A DNA stretch of 64,000 nucleotides, from positions 259,224 through 323,223 of the forward strand of contig NZ_CYPW01000006.1 of assembly GCF_001458175.1 (NCBI RefSeq). Direction: 5' to 3'. Numbering within the stretch: the first letter of the stretch is position 1; every line of letters starts with the position of its first letter. Under the pieces are notes generated by a model. That model saw only the letters and a program-made list of their open reading frames with translations, had not been told where the DNA came from and did no database searches. A program made the position numbers and the translations under genes. Of this stretch, positions 44,335 to 53,658 are shown one piece after another. Source of the stretch: Shimia marina. Lineage in GTDB: Bacteria > Pseudomonadota > Alphaproteobacteria > Rhodobacterales > Rhodobacteraceae.

Positions 44335-45413
44335 TGTGTTTCCTCCAACATGGGGGCCAGCACACCCCACAGCCTCTCCCGCGCAGCAGGCAGCAGATGC
44401 TGCGCCGCGACCCTGTCCCGCGCGCGCGCTGCACGCTGCTGGTGGTAGCGCGCATCACTCAACACCTGCGTCATTTCCGCAGCCAGTTCCGCAGGCTTCC
44501 CGATGGATCGCAAGCCTTGCGGATCCACCACTTCATTCACACCGGGGCGATCTTCGGCCACCACAGGCACCCCATGGGCCTGCGCTTCCAGATAGACCAT
44601 GCCAAACGCCTCATTCACGCCCGGCCACAAAAACACGCGCGCCCGCGCATAGGCCTGCGCCATCCCTGCGGCATCCAACTGCCCCAGAAACCGCACCCGC
44701 GCGCCAAACGGTGCCAAAAGCGCTTCCACCTCTGCGCGCATCGGCCCATCCCCGGCAATCTCAACCTGCCAATCCCCTTCAGGCATTCGCGCCAAAGCCT
44801 CCGCCACAATACGATAGGAGGAAAGTTTGTCTCCGGCGCGCATCATGCCAGCGACCAAAATCACGGGCTGCCCCGCTGTCGCGGGCGCGGGCAAGGCCTC
44901 CATCGCCAGAAAAGGCGGCAAGGCCACAAGCCGTTGGTCCACGCGTCCCTGTTCACGCAGCGCCACGGCATCCCGCTCGGTAAAATGAAATACCGCATCT
45001 GCGGCATCAATTGCCGCTGCTGCCCTGCGCTCAAACCGATCCCAAGGGCCCCCAAGCCGCTTGCTGGCCCGTGTCGCTTCGATCAGCAAATAGGGGATGC
45101 CCAAAGCCGCACTCACTGCAGGCCCCAGCAGATCGGGCGCCTTGTAGTAACTGTGATAGGTCACCCACGCATGCCACCCCGCACGCTGCCCCTGTGTGAT
45201 CAACCGCGCCACGTCCGCTTCGGCCTCTGTCAGCAGGCGCTCCTGCAGTGCCAGATCCCCGTGTTTGTCAAAGCTGCGCAGCTCAGATGCCAAAACAGGG
45301 TCATGCCCCTCATGGCGGAGCAGCTGAAGCATATTGCGGGCGATCTGGCGCTCTCCCGAAGGCACCGGGTGATGCGGCGATTTCAGCGGCGCGTAAAAGG
45401 CAATCCGCGCCAC
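44331..45413 (-). CDS. GT4 glycosyltransferase A
   Basis: Retaining GT-B glycosyltransferase of 360 residues. The C-terminal nucleotide-sugar domain shows VEIAGDGPMRAEVEALLAPF, then VFLWPGVNEAFGMVYLEAQA, the E-x7-E motif. The N-terminus (MARIAFYAPLKSPHHPVPSG) is acceptor-side. The frame opens with GTG, preceded by AAGGAC, 4 bp after the previous gene's stop. It adds a sugar in the operon's glycan; donor and acceptor are unknown. Confidence 0.9.
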   Translation of the reverse strand: MARIAFYAPLKSPHHPVPSGERQIARNMLQLLRHEGHDPVLASELRSFDKHGDLALQERLLTEAEADVARLITQGQRAGWHAWVTYHSYYKAPDLLGPAVSAALGIPYLLIEATRASKRLGGPWDRFERRAAAAIDAADAVFHFTERDAVALREQGRVDQRLVALPPFLAMEALPAPATAGQPVILVAGMMRAGDKLSSYRIVAEALARMPEGDWQVEIAGDGPMRAEVEALLAPFGARVRFLGQLDAAGMAQAYARARVFLWPGVNEAFGMVYLEAQAHGVPVVAEDRPGVNEVVDPQGLRSIGKPAELAAEMTQVLSDARYHQQRAARARDRVAAQHLLPAARERLWGVLAPMLEETQ

Positions 45414-45417
45414 GTCC

Positions 45418-46665
45418 TTACGTCTCCTGATCCGCAGTCAGCGCCGACTGCAAGCGCTGATCAAGCTGCACAATCCCCGGCTGCATCAGGAAAGACGCCG
45501 TCAGGCGCGCATAGGCCGCTTCAGCAAACTGCGCCCGCAGCGCACTGTCCTGAGCCAGATGCAACATCGCAGCCGCCAAAGCCTCTGGCGCGTCATCGCT
45601 CAAGACACCATGTTCCCCATCGGTGATAAACTCAGGAATGGCAGAGACAGGTGTCGACAACAAACACAGCTTTTGACTTGCGGCTTCCATCAGCACATTG
45701 GGCAACCCATCACGATCGCCATCCTCGGCAATCCGACTGGGCAGAACAAACACATCTGACGCCCGCATGGCCGCGATGACTTCCGGCTGATCACAGGCGC
45801 CACGCCAGGTGATCCGCTCCGCAATGCCCAAACGCGCGGCTTCCGCCTCAAGCGCCTTGCCGGACCCGCCGCCGCCAATATGCTCCCAGTGCCAATCCAG
45901 CTCCGCCGGCAAAAGAGCCAGCGCCGCGATCAGCCGATCAAACCCTTTCTTTTCCACCAGACGTCCCACCGACAGGAAACGCACCGGCCCGCCCGTTGGC
46001 TGTACCTCTGGTGGGTTGGGAAACCGTGTCAAATCCAAGCCATGATAAATCAGCTCCACCCGGTCTGTCCGATCGGCAAGCTCTGCAAGATGACGTGCAC
46101 CAACGCCGGTACAGGTGGCCAGAAAGGCCGCACCAAAAGTGTCTTTCTGAAGCTTTTCACGCTTCTCCCACTCAGGAGAGGTCCAGATATCCTTGGCATG
46201 CGCCGAAACAGACCAGGGCATCTGACGCATAATCGCAGCATAACGCGTCACAGAAGCGGGCGTGTGCAGGAAATGCGCATAGAGCAGATCAACATCGTCG
46301 CCCAATTCCCGCGCCAACACACAAGCCTGACCAAAACGGCGCACACGATTGCTGGTCTTGTCCCGCTTCAAATCCTTCAGCCAGACCGACGCGGCGCGCC
46401 AAAAGCCGGGCTTTCCCATCGCACTCCACATCCCCCGCAACACCCGCAAAGGCTCCTGATGAAGATACTCCGGCAGGTAAAACACCGGCGCGTTCAAACG
46501 CTCATGCAGCGGGTGGCGCTTCTTGTCGGTGGGGAATCGCAGCGACCAGAGATCAAGATCATACCCGGTCTCTTCCAGCGCCACCAATTCCTGTGCAATG
46601 AATGTCTCAGACAGGCGTGGCCACCCTTTGACCACCACCGCCACCTTAGGCCTTTGCGTCGTCAT
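45418..46665 (-). CDS. GT4 glycosyltransferase B
   Basis: Retaining GT-B enzyme of 415 residues, typical of exopolysaccharide clusters. VVKGWPRLSETFIAQELVAL at the N-terminus, HAKDIWTSPEW in the linker, RFLSVGRLVEKKGFDRLIAA at the start of the donor domain and EDGDRDGLPNVLMEAAS for the E-x7-E site. It overlaps the preceding gene by 4 bp and the next follows by 4 bp, so translation is coupled through the operon. Confidence 0.9.
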   Translation of the reverse strand: MTTQRPKVAVVVKGWPRLSETFIAQELVALEETGYDLDLWSLRFPTDKKRHPLHERLNAPVFYLPEYLHQEPLRVLRGMWSAMGKPGFWRAASVWLKDLKRDKTSNRVRRFGQACVLARELGDDVDLLYAHFLHTPASVTRYAAIMRQMPWSVSAHAKDIWTSPEWEKREKLQKDTFGAAFLATCTGVGARHLAELADRTDRVELIYHGLDLTRFPNPPEVQPTGGPVRFLSVGRLVEKKGFDRLIAALALLPAELDWHWEHIGGGGSGKALEAEAARLGIAERITWRGACDQPEVIAAMRASDVFVLPSRIAEDGDRDGLPNVLMEAASQKLCLLSTPVSAIPEFITDGEHGVLSDDAPEALAAAMLHLAQDSALRAQFAEAAYARLTASFLMQPGIVQLDQRLQSALTADQET

Positions 46666-47867
46666 GCTGCGCCTTGTGATTTTGTGTATCCCAACATCGC
46701 CAGCGTCCGCTCCGAGACCACATCCAAACCATTCAAAAGGCCCGGCACAAAGGCGTGGCTCGGCTTGGGCTGATCTGGCAAGGCGCGGATCGCGGCAATC
46801 ATCGCCTCTGGGGTAAACCCATCGCGCGTTTCATCCAACATGCGCACCAGACCAAGATCTTCTGCACGACTGGCCCGGATATATTGTTCCATTCGTGGAC
46901 GGGTCCGTGGCACAATCACCACAGGCTTATCAAAGGACAGCACCTCACAGAACGTATTGTACCCTCCCATGGAAACGATCCCTGTCGCGCCCTTCATGAG
47001 AGTTTCCATGCGGCTTTCAAATCCAACCGCCTGCACACGCCCGTCCAGCTTTGCCACCCGCGCTTCAAACTGCGCCCGCGAGTCCACAGACAGAAATGGC
47101 CCATAAACCAAAAGCGCCCGTGGCGCGAGATCTGGATCCGTCTCATAGGCAGACAGCACCAGATCAATCATCCCGGCCCCGTCACCGCCGCCGCCGGGAG
47201 TGACCAACACATAAGGCTGCTCGGGTGTTTCGCCTTCACTCAGCGCCTCACGATGCAGATAGCCTGTGAATTTCATTTTGGAGCGGAAGCTCTGAGACAG
47301 ATCCAGTCCGGCGGTCGGGTCATAAATCGACCGCAACCCATACACCCAGGTCTCATCGTAATAGCGCTCTGCCGCTTCGCGTGCGCCTTTGCGATCCCAT
47401 TCCTCCGCCAAGACCTTTGGCTCATCCAAAACATCGCGCAACCCAAGCACCAGATGCGCTTTGCGTTTCAGCTTCAGCCATTCCAAAGCTGGCAGGAGCT
47501 CGCCGCGAAACCCGGTCGGCTCCTTATCCACAATCAGCATATCGGGGTCGAAATGCTCTACCGCAGCCTTGATCAATCCAGCGCGCAATGCGGTGGTTTC
47601 ATCAATGTGCAAGCCAAGCCGTTCGCTCTCATAATTGCCATCTGGCGTCTTCGTCACGCCGGGCAGACGGATGTGATCCACATTGTCAGGAAACGGGAAC
47701 CGCCCTGCAACGGGTGACCCCGTCAGGATCAGTGCGGAAATATTGCTATTGGCCTGTGTGATCGCCGTCGCCAAGGCTCGGGAACGCCGCAAATGCCCCA
47801 ACCCATAGGTGTCATGACTGTAAAAAAGCACCCGCGGCGATCCGCCGGCCATTCGCTCTGATTTCAT
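46662..47867 (-). CDS. MurG-like (GT28/COG4671-type) glycosyltransferase B
   Basis: GT-B enzyme of 401 residues. SHDTYGLGHLRRSRALATAI opens it, and VSMGGYNTFCEVLSFDKPVV and PRTRPRMEQYIRA form the C-terminal nucleotide-sugar site. It shares the GHLRR/GHLSR and GGYNT/CGYNT blocks with the enzyme at 42608-43750. Starts at TTG 47885, ATG 47867 and ATG 47852 are possible; none has a strong ribosome-binding site and I give 47867. It follows the sugar dehydrogenase by about 40 bp. Confidence 0.83.
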   Translation of the reverse strand: MKSERMAGGSPRVLFYSHDTYGLGHLRRSRALATAITQANSNISALILTGSPVAGRFPFPDNVDHIRLPGVTKTPDGNYESERLGLHIDETTALRAGLIKAAVEHFDPDMLIVDKEPTGFRGELLPALEWLKLKRKAHLVLGLRDVLDEPKVLAEEWDRKGAREAAERYYDETWVYGLRSIYDPTAGLDLSQSFRSKMKFTGYLHREALSEGETPEQPYVLVTPGGGGDGAGMIDLVLSAYETDPDLAPRALLVYGPFLSVDSRAQFEARVAKLDGRVQAVGFESRMETLMKGATGIVSMGGYNTFCEVLSFDKPVVIVPRTRPRMEQYIRASRAEDLGLVRMLDETRDGFTPEAMIAAIRALPDQPKPSHAFVPGLLNGLDVVSERTLAMLGYTKSQGAA

Positions 47868-47905
47868 AGAAGTGAGCTCTGACAATTTCTGCGCCTCAAT
47901 TCAAC

Positions 47906-49183
47906 TTAAAGCCGCAAATCCGAGTCGGACCTGGGCAGCACGCCTTTGATATCGTAGAGCAAAGCCTCAGCCTTTCCGAGGTCTCTGATCGCTGCGCTGC
48001 CCATCTCAACAAACTGGCGATGCGCCACGGCCACAACGATACCGTCATATGCCCCATTTTGAGGCGCTGCAATCGGTGTAAACCCGTATTCTGCCTGCAC
48101 CTCTTCCCCATCAACCCAGGGATCCCATACATCAACCTGCACCCTGTAGCTTTGCAACTCGTCCACAATATCGACAACGCGGGTGTTACGCGTATCCGCA
48201 CAGTGTTCCTTAAAGGCCAAACCCATCACCAGCACACGCGCGCCCGCCGGGTTGGTCCCTTTGCTCAGCATACCCTTAATCATTTCCTGGGCCACATGAC
48301 GCCCCATATGATCATTGATCCGGCGCCCCGCCAAAATCACCTCTGGGTGATATCCCAGCTGCTCCGCACGAAACGTCAGATAGTAGGGATCCACACCGAT
48401 ACAGTGCCCCCCCACCAGACCAGGTTTGAACGGCAGAAAATTCCACTTGGTGCCCGCCGCCTCCAACACCTCAAGCGTATCCAATCCCATGCGGGAAAAG
48501 ATCAGCGAAAACTCGTTTACAAGCGCGATGTTAAGGTCGCGCTGCGTGTTCTCGATCACTTTAGCTGCCTCTGCGGTTTTGATCGAACGCGCCGCATGCA
48601 GACCCGCTTTGATCACAGGGCGGTAGATCGCATCAACGCGCGCCAGCGTCTCATCATCCTGCGCCGCGATCACTTTGACGACATTTTCAAGTGTGTGCTC
48701 CGCGTCGCCTGGGTTCACACGCTCAGGTGAATACGCCAGTTTGATGTCCGTCCCAGCGGTCAAGCCACTCGCAGCTTCCAATGCCGGGCCACAGACCTCT
48801 TCGGTTACCCCCGGATAAACTGTGCTTTCCAAAATCACCAAAGCGCCCGGCGTCAGATAGGGCGCGATGGTTTCACAGGCCCCCAGCACTGGCCTCAGAT
48901 CCGGGGTCTTCGCATCGGTGATTGGCGTTGGCACACTCAGAATATAGACACTGCATCCGACCAAATCCGATGCATCATCACTGAAAGTCATCGCACTCGC
49001 GGCCACGGTTTCAGAAGATACTTCCCCGTTGGGATCCTTCCCCGCCCGCAACCGTGCAATCATTTTTGGATTGGTATCAAATCCCACAACCTCAAAGCCC
49101 GCCCGCGCAAGCCCTAAGGCAAGTGGCAGGCCAACATAACCCAGCCCCAAAACGGCGATTTTTTCCTGTGTCGACTGGCTCAC
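47906..49183 (-). CDS. Nucleotide-sugar (UDP-GlcNAc/GalNAc-type) 6-dehydrogenase
   Basis: UDP-glucose/GDP-mannose dehydrogenase family enzyme of 425 residues that oxidises a nucleotide sugar twice to its uronic acid. The NAD fold shows VLGLGYVGLPLALGLARAGF, the active cysteine is in GGHCIGVDPYYL and VMGLAFKEHCADTRNTRVVD marks the C-terminal domain. The TviB/WecC-like pattern suggests an N-acetylhexosamine substrate, though this is inferred. It starts with GTG and is first in the glycan operon, which points to an acidic surface polymer. Confidence 0.92.
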   Translation of the reverse strand: MSQSTQEKIAVLGLGYVGLPLALGLARAGFEVVGFDTNPKMIARLRAGKDPNGEVSSETVAASAMTFSDDASDLVGCSVYILSVPTPITDAKTPDLRPVLGACETIAPYLTPGALVILESTVYPGVTEEVCGPALEAASGLTAGTDIKLAYSPERVNPGDAEHTLENVVKVIAAQDDETLARVDAIYRPVIKAGLHAARSIKTAEAAKVIENTQRDLNIALVNEFSLIFSRMGLDTLEVLEAAGTKWNFLPFKPGLVGGHCIGVDPYYLTFRAEQLGYHPEVILAGRRINDHMGRHVAQEMIKGMLSKGTNPAGARVLVMGLAFKEHCADTRNTRVVDIVDELQSYRVQVDVWDPWVDGEEVQAEYGFTPIAAPQNGAYDGIVVAVAHRQFVEMGSAAIRDLGKAEALLYDIKGVLPRSDSDLRL

Positions 49184-49361
49184 GTGAGAAGCGCCCCCAA
49201 TGTTTTGCGGCGACCGTTGAAAGTCACTTGTGCGCTATCGGTTTTGCCTTGGCTTGTCACCCCCCAAGGCTGTGCAAACCGCCTGTCAGGCAAGCTATTC
49301 CCTTTCGCAAAACCTTGCTCTTCCTGTAAGAGGAAAAGAGCTCGACAGGGAACTTACACAC

Positions 49362-51728
49362 ATGATCCGATTTTTGCTGACCATTCTGACAGTCTGTCTG
49401 CTCTTGCCGGCAACTTTTGCACAGGCCCAAGACAGCACCACAGACGCCAGCACATCCGATGTGAATGCCTCCATCTCCCAGATTATGGAGAAGGCCGCAG
49501 AGTCAGGCATGACCGTGATCATTCTCGATGGCAACGGCACCCCAATGGCCTCAACGGAGACAGGCGAGGCATCGGCGGACCCGATCTCCGAAACCACCAA
49601 CATGACCGCAGTCATGCGCCTGCAGTGGAAACTCGAAGGGGTCAACGCCGTTTTATTGGATCGTCTGGAACACTTCCCCGCGGCCCTGAACGAGGTGCTC
49701 TTCATTCTGCGCGCTTCAAGCCCGGATCAAACGATCTTCTTCTTCGCGAAGCAGCTTTTCATCACATTGTTCTTTCTAGCCATCGGCGTCCTGTTTGAGC
49801 GTCAGATCTACGGCAAACGGATCGCGCGCCACTTTGTTGTGCCGCTGATCAAAGACGCACCTCAGGGCTATACGCAAAAACTCCCCTTCCTGCTCGTGCG
49901 CTTTATTGGCGGTGTGATTGGTGTCTTCGTCAGCATGGCGGTGGCCGCTTTGCTGGGACTGATCACTTTTGGTCCTTCAGATGATTCCGCCGTGCGGTTT
50001 ACCGTGGCCTCCATTTTTGCAGCTTATGCGCTGACCCGTCTCATCGCACTGATTTGGCGTATGATCCTCTCGCCGTATCTGCCGCAATACCGCATCCCTG
50101 CCTTCTCCACACCAGACGCCAAAAAACTGCACCTCTGGGTCTGCGGGCTTGGCATGGTGGATGCCATCACCATCATCTTTGGCGAATGGCTCAGTGAGCT
50201 TGGTCTGGTCTATGACGTCTATGCGATGATGACTTTCGTCATGTCTTCGCTGTTTGCCTTGGGCAATGTCGCGATGGTCTTTGCCAATCGCACCGCCATC
50301 GCAAACGCGCTGCGCAATGGCCGCCCCAGCACAAAAGTGCCGCTGGCAACCCGCCTCGCCAGCACCCTCTGGGCGCCGATATTTCTGGTCTACATCGTGT
50401 TTGGTTGGGCGCGCCTGACTTGGAACCTGATCATGGGCAATGACACGGAGATCCCCCTGATCGCCGGGGCCTATGTGATCCTGACTGCGGTTCTGGTTGT
50501 CTATGCGACGATCAACTACGGCATTGAGCGCTACTTTGAACGCAGTCGTAACGTCAAAGAAATGAACGATGCGGCCGACGCCCTGCGCGAAGAAGCCGAA
50601 GATGAGGGCACGCTGTCTGAACAGCAGGAACAGGAACTGAGCCTGCTCGAAGATCTGATTGATCACCGTCAGATGAACACGTTTGAAGAACTGGCTCGCC
50701 GTGTCTCCGGTGTGCTGGCGCTGGTCGCCGGCCTCTATGCCGCGCTTTACATCTTCAACCTCGACCACATGCTGACAGATGACATGGTCAGCGGTCGCAT
50801 GCTGGATGTGGTTGTGATCCTCTTCATGGGCTATATCGGTTTTCACACCTTCCGCATCTGGATCGACCGCCGCATCCGCGAGGAATCTGGAGATTCGGAG
50901 GCCGAAGCCGAGCTCGGCGACGAAGGCGGCGGTGCCAGCGCAAGCCGTTTGGCCACGCTCCTCCCGCTGTTTCGTAACTTCATTCTACTGGTGATCTTGG
51001 TCACCATTATCCTGATTGTGCTGATGGAACTGGGCGTCAACGTCAGCCCCCTGTTTGCCGGTGCCGGTGTTGTTGGTCTGGCGGTGGGTTTTGGGGCGCA
51101 ATCTCTGGTGCGCGACATTTTCTCCGGGGCCTTCTTCCTGTTTGATGATGCCTTCCGCAAAGGCGAATACATCGACATCGGATCCGTCAAAGGCACGGTG
51201 GAAAAAATCTCTGTCCGCTCCTTTCAACTGCGCCACCATTTGGGGCCCCTCCACACCATTCCTTTTGGCGAAATTCAGTATCTCACCAACTATTCGCGCG
51301 ATTGGGTAATCATGAAACTCAAACTGCGCGTGACCTATGACACCGATGTGGAACGGGTGCGCAAACTGGTGAAGAATCTCGGAATTGCGCTGCTCGATGA
51401 TCCGGTCATTGGCCACAACTTCATCCAACCCCTGAAATCGCAGGGTGTGGTGGAAATGCAGGACAGCGCCATGATCATCCGGGTGAAATTCATGACCAAA
51501 CCGGGCGATCAATGGCTGGTGCGCAAGAAAGTCTATCAGGAGATCCGAGAGCTCTTTGCGCGTGAAGGCATCAAATTTGCCCACCGTGAAGTTACCGTGC
51601 GCATCGCCGATGATGAGAAAGCCGAAGAGCTGACCCCAAAACAGCGCGAAGCCGTTGTAGGAGCCGTCGAAGCCGCCATTGATGAGGACGCCATGGAGGG
51701 CGGCCCCGCAGGTGGCGGCGGCGACTGA
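49362..51728 (+). CDS. Large MscS-family mechanosensitive channel (YbiO-like)
   Basis: Channel protein of 788 residues. A signal peptide (ending LLPATFAQAQ) is followed by a periplasmic domain (about 20-145), then multiple membrane helices (160-570). The pore region reads GAGVVGLAVGFGAQSLVRDI, with FDDAFRKGEYIDIGSVKGTV and TIPFGEIQYLTNYSRDW after it. An acidic cytoplasmic loop lies near 400-435 and an acidic tail closes the protein. The ATG at 49362 follows AGGGAA and starts the signal peptide; the longer upstream frame was rejected. It resembles E. coli YbiO in plan. Confidence 0.9.
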   Translation: MIRFLLTILTVCLLLPATFAQAQDSTTDASTSDVNASISQIMEKAAESGMTVIILDGNGTPMASTETGEASADPISETTNMTAVMRLQWKLEGVNAVLLDRLEHFPAALNEVLFILRASSPDQTIFFFAKQLFITLFFLAIGVLFERQIYGKRIARHFVVPLIKDAPQGYTQKLPFLLVRFIGGVIGVFVSMAVAALLGLITFGPSDDSAVRFTVASIFAAYALTRLIALIWRMILSPYLPQYRIPAFSTPDAKKLHLWVCGLGMVDAITIIFGEWLSELGLVYDVYAMMTFVMSSLFALGNVAMVFANRTAIANALRNGRPSTKVPLATRLASTLWAPIFLVYIVFGWARLTWNLIMGNDTEIPLIAGAYVILTAVLVVYATINYGIERYFERSRNVKEMNDAADALREEAEDEGTLSEQQEQELSLLEDLIDHRQMNTFEELARRVSGVLALVAGLYAALYIFNLDHMLTDDMVSGRMLDVVVILFMGYIGFHTFRIWIDRRIREESGDSEAEAELGDEGGGASASRLATLLPLFRNFILLVILVTIILIVLMELGVNVSPLFAGAGVVGLAVGFGAQSLVRDIFSGAFFLFDDAFRKGEYIDIGSVKGTVEKISVRSFQLRHHLGPLHTIPFGEIQYLTNYSRDWVIMKLKLRVTYDTDVERVRKLVKNLGIALLDDPVIGHNFIQPLKSQGVVEMQDSAMIIRVKFMTKPGDQWLVRKKVYQEIRELFAREGIKFAHREVTVRIADDEKAEELTPKQREAVVGAVEAAIDEDAMEGGPAGGGGD

Positions 51729-51751
51729 CCACCTCCCTCACGAACGCTTAG

Positions 51752-51782
51752 AGAGCCGGGGCGCCTTCGCCTCGGCTCTTTT
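51752..51782 (+). terminator. Rho-independent terminator after the large MscS gene
   Basis: AGAGCCG and CGGCTCT form the base of a stem with a GC-rich upper part around CCTTCG, followed by TTTT. It lies 24 bp after the channel stop. The next 180 bp are AT-rich and probably carry the promoter of the J-domain gene. Confidence 0.75.
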
Positions 51783-51961
51783 CATTTTGAGCCCTGCTCG
51801 CCGCGCAGTGATGATCTGCACACATTATGGCGGTGTGAGCTTTTGCGCCAGAGCCTGTTAACCATTCCGCCCATCACCGCTTATGAACAAACGGTAAAAA
51901 AGGTATATAAAATTATCGGCAAATGAATTGAAAACACGGTCAGTACAAAGAGGGCTTTGGC

Positions 51962-52501
51962 ATGTCACCGGAGATCGAACGCGCATATCGCCTTCTGGAC
52001 GTCACCCCAGACGTATCTGAGAAAGAGATGCGCTCGGCCTGGCGCAAATTGGTGCGCCGCTATCACCCGGACCTTGCCAAAACAGATCCCGAAGAGGCCA
52101 GCCGCCGCATGGGTGAAATAAACGCGGCTTTTGACGCGCTCACACATCACAGGTCACAACAGGATCAGAAGCCACCACGCAACCCCAAACGCCGTAAAGC
52201 TGCACAGGCCCCCAAAGAGACGCCTGCGCCCCCCCGCACCGCCCGTACCTACAAGGCAGAAAACGGCCGTACTCAAACCACAGCAAAGCGCAAGACCGCC
52301 CGCACCACAGAACGCAAACGCACGCAGGAAGCCCCCAAGCGCGAGGCCGCCCCGCACCCACGCCGCACGCATTCTGAGCAAAGCGCCAAATGGAGCCTGC
52401 GGGACCAAGAACTGGTCAACGCCGCGCGCGCACGTTTCGAAGAAACCCGCGAGAACCTCAGCAGCGCAGCGCGCCGCCCCACATATTCGGTCTGTCGCTG
52501 A
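51962..52501 (+). CDS. J-domain protein with long basic tail
   Basis: DnaJ-type co-chaperone of 179 residues. The J domain fills residues 1-63, with AWRKLVRRYHPDLAKTDPEE holding the HPD motif that stimulates DnaK. Residues 65-150 are Lys/Arg/Pro/Ala-rich with no predicted fold, and the last 30 residues are helical (DQELVNAARARFEETRENL). The basic tail suggests nucleic acid, ribosome or membrane binding, which is inference. There is no zinc domain, so it is a class C type. Convergent with the peptide ABC operon. Confidence 0.85.
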   Translation: MSPEIERAYRLLDVTPDVSEKEMRSAWRKLVRRYHPDLAKTDPEEASRRMGEINAAFDALTHHRSQQDQKPPRNPKRRKAAQAPKETPAPPRTARTYKAENGRTQTTAKRKTARTTERKRTQEAPKREAAPHPRRTHSEQSAKWSLRDQELVNAARARFEETRENLSSAARRPTYSVCR

Positions 52502-52506
52502 ACGTC

Positions 52507-53658
52507 TTAACTTCGGTTCGGGTCCATCGCATCGCGCAGCCCATCGCCAAAGAAGTTGAAGGCCAGCACCACAATCACGATCGGCAACATCGGAATCGCC
52601 GTCCAGGGGTAGATCTCAATCGAGGCCAGATTTTGCGCATCATTGAGCATCACGCCCCAACTGACCGCCGGGGCCCGCAGACCAAGACCAAGGAACGAAA
52701 GCGCCGTCTCCCCCAAAATCATCGCCGGAATAGATAGCGTCGCACTGGCAATCAGGTGGCTGAGGAAGTTGGGCAAGAGATGCTTCTTGATCACCCGGCT
52801 CGGCTTGGCCCCCATCATTTCAGCCGCTTTGACAAATTCCTCTTCCCTCAGAGACAGGAATTTGGACCGCACCGCCCGCGCCAATCCCGGCCAGTCCAGA
52901 ATGCCTAAGATGATGGAAATAATGAAAAACACCGACACCGGTCCCCAATGAGACGGCACCGCCGCCGACAGCGCCAACCACAATGGCAGCTCCGGCAGGC
53001 TGCGCAGCACTTCGATCACCCGGTTGATGATCCAGTCAAGGAAACCGCCAAAATACCCGGCAATTGAGCCCAGAATGATCCCGATCACAAAAGACACGGT
53101 GATCCCTACAAGCCCCACAGTCAGTGAAAGCTGCGCCCCATAGAAAATACGCGAAAACACGTCACGCCCCAAACGGTCCGCACCAAAGAGGAACAGCGTT
53201 GCCCCCTCCGGCGCACAGAACAAATGCGTGGTCGAAGGAAACAGCCCAGCAAGACGATATTCTGCCCCCTCACAGAAGAAGTTCAGCTTCGCCGGGCTGT
53301 CGTAGTCAGGCACATATTTCCAGCTGAAGCTCTCCAGATCCATCTCCGCCGTGGTCGGATAGACATGCGGCCCGATGAATTTGCCCTCATGAAACAGATG
53401 CACGGCCTGCGGCGGCGCATAGATATAATCTTCAAGCCGCTCATTGGGGGAATAGGGCGCGATAAAGCCCGCAAAAGGCAGCGATAGATAGGCCAGCAGC
53501 AGGAAGGCTGCACTCACCAGCCCTAGCCGGTGCTGCTTGAAGCGCAGCCACAGCAGTCGCGCATTGGACATATCCAGCTCTGCACTACGCGCCTCTGCGG
53601 CGGCCACGGGATCATAGGGCGCCTGATCTACAAAACGTCCATCCGGTTGCATGCTCAT
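52507..53658 (-). CDS. Peptide-type ABC transporter permease (OppC/YejE-like)
   Basis: Inner-membrane subunit of 383 residues. One helix near 40-65 is followed by a periplasmic insert of about 110 residues (ERLEDYIYAPPQAVHLF to CAPEGATLFLFG), longer than in OppC but like YejE-type permeases. LGRDVFSRIFYGAQLSLTVG and the EAA loop EEFVKAAEMMGAKPSRVIKK are present, and the tail FNFFGDGLRDAMDPN is typical. It overlaps the partner permease by 4 bp and is last in the operon. Confidence 0.9.
   Translation of the reverse strand: MSMQPDGRFVDQAPYDPVAAAEARSAELDMSNARLLWLRFKQHRLGLVSAAFLLLAYLSLPFAGFIAPYSPNERLEDYIYAPPQAVHLFHEGKFIGPHVYPTTAEMDLESFSWKYVPDYDSPAKLNFFCEGAEYRLAGLFPSTTHLFCAPEGATLFLFGADRLGRDVFSRIFYGAQLSLTVGLVGITVSFVIGIILGSIAGYFGGFLDWIINRVIEVLRSLPELPLWLALSAAVPSHWGPVSVFFIISIILGILDWPGLARAVRSKFLSLREEEFVKAAEMMGAKPSRVIKKHLLPNFLSHLIASATLSIPAMILGETALSFLGLGLRAPAVSWGVMLNDAQNLASIEIYPWTAIPMLPIVIVVLAFNFFGDGLRDAMDPNRS

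Noticed and set aside
43953..45626. 557-codon plus-strand frame across the phosphatase and GT4 genes
   Set aside because: Pro/Arg/Gln-rich shadow of two well-supported minus-strand genes with catalytic motifs.
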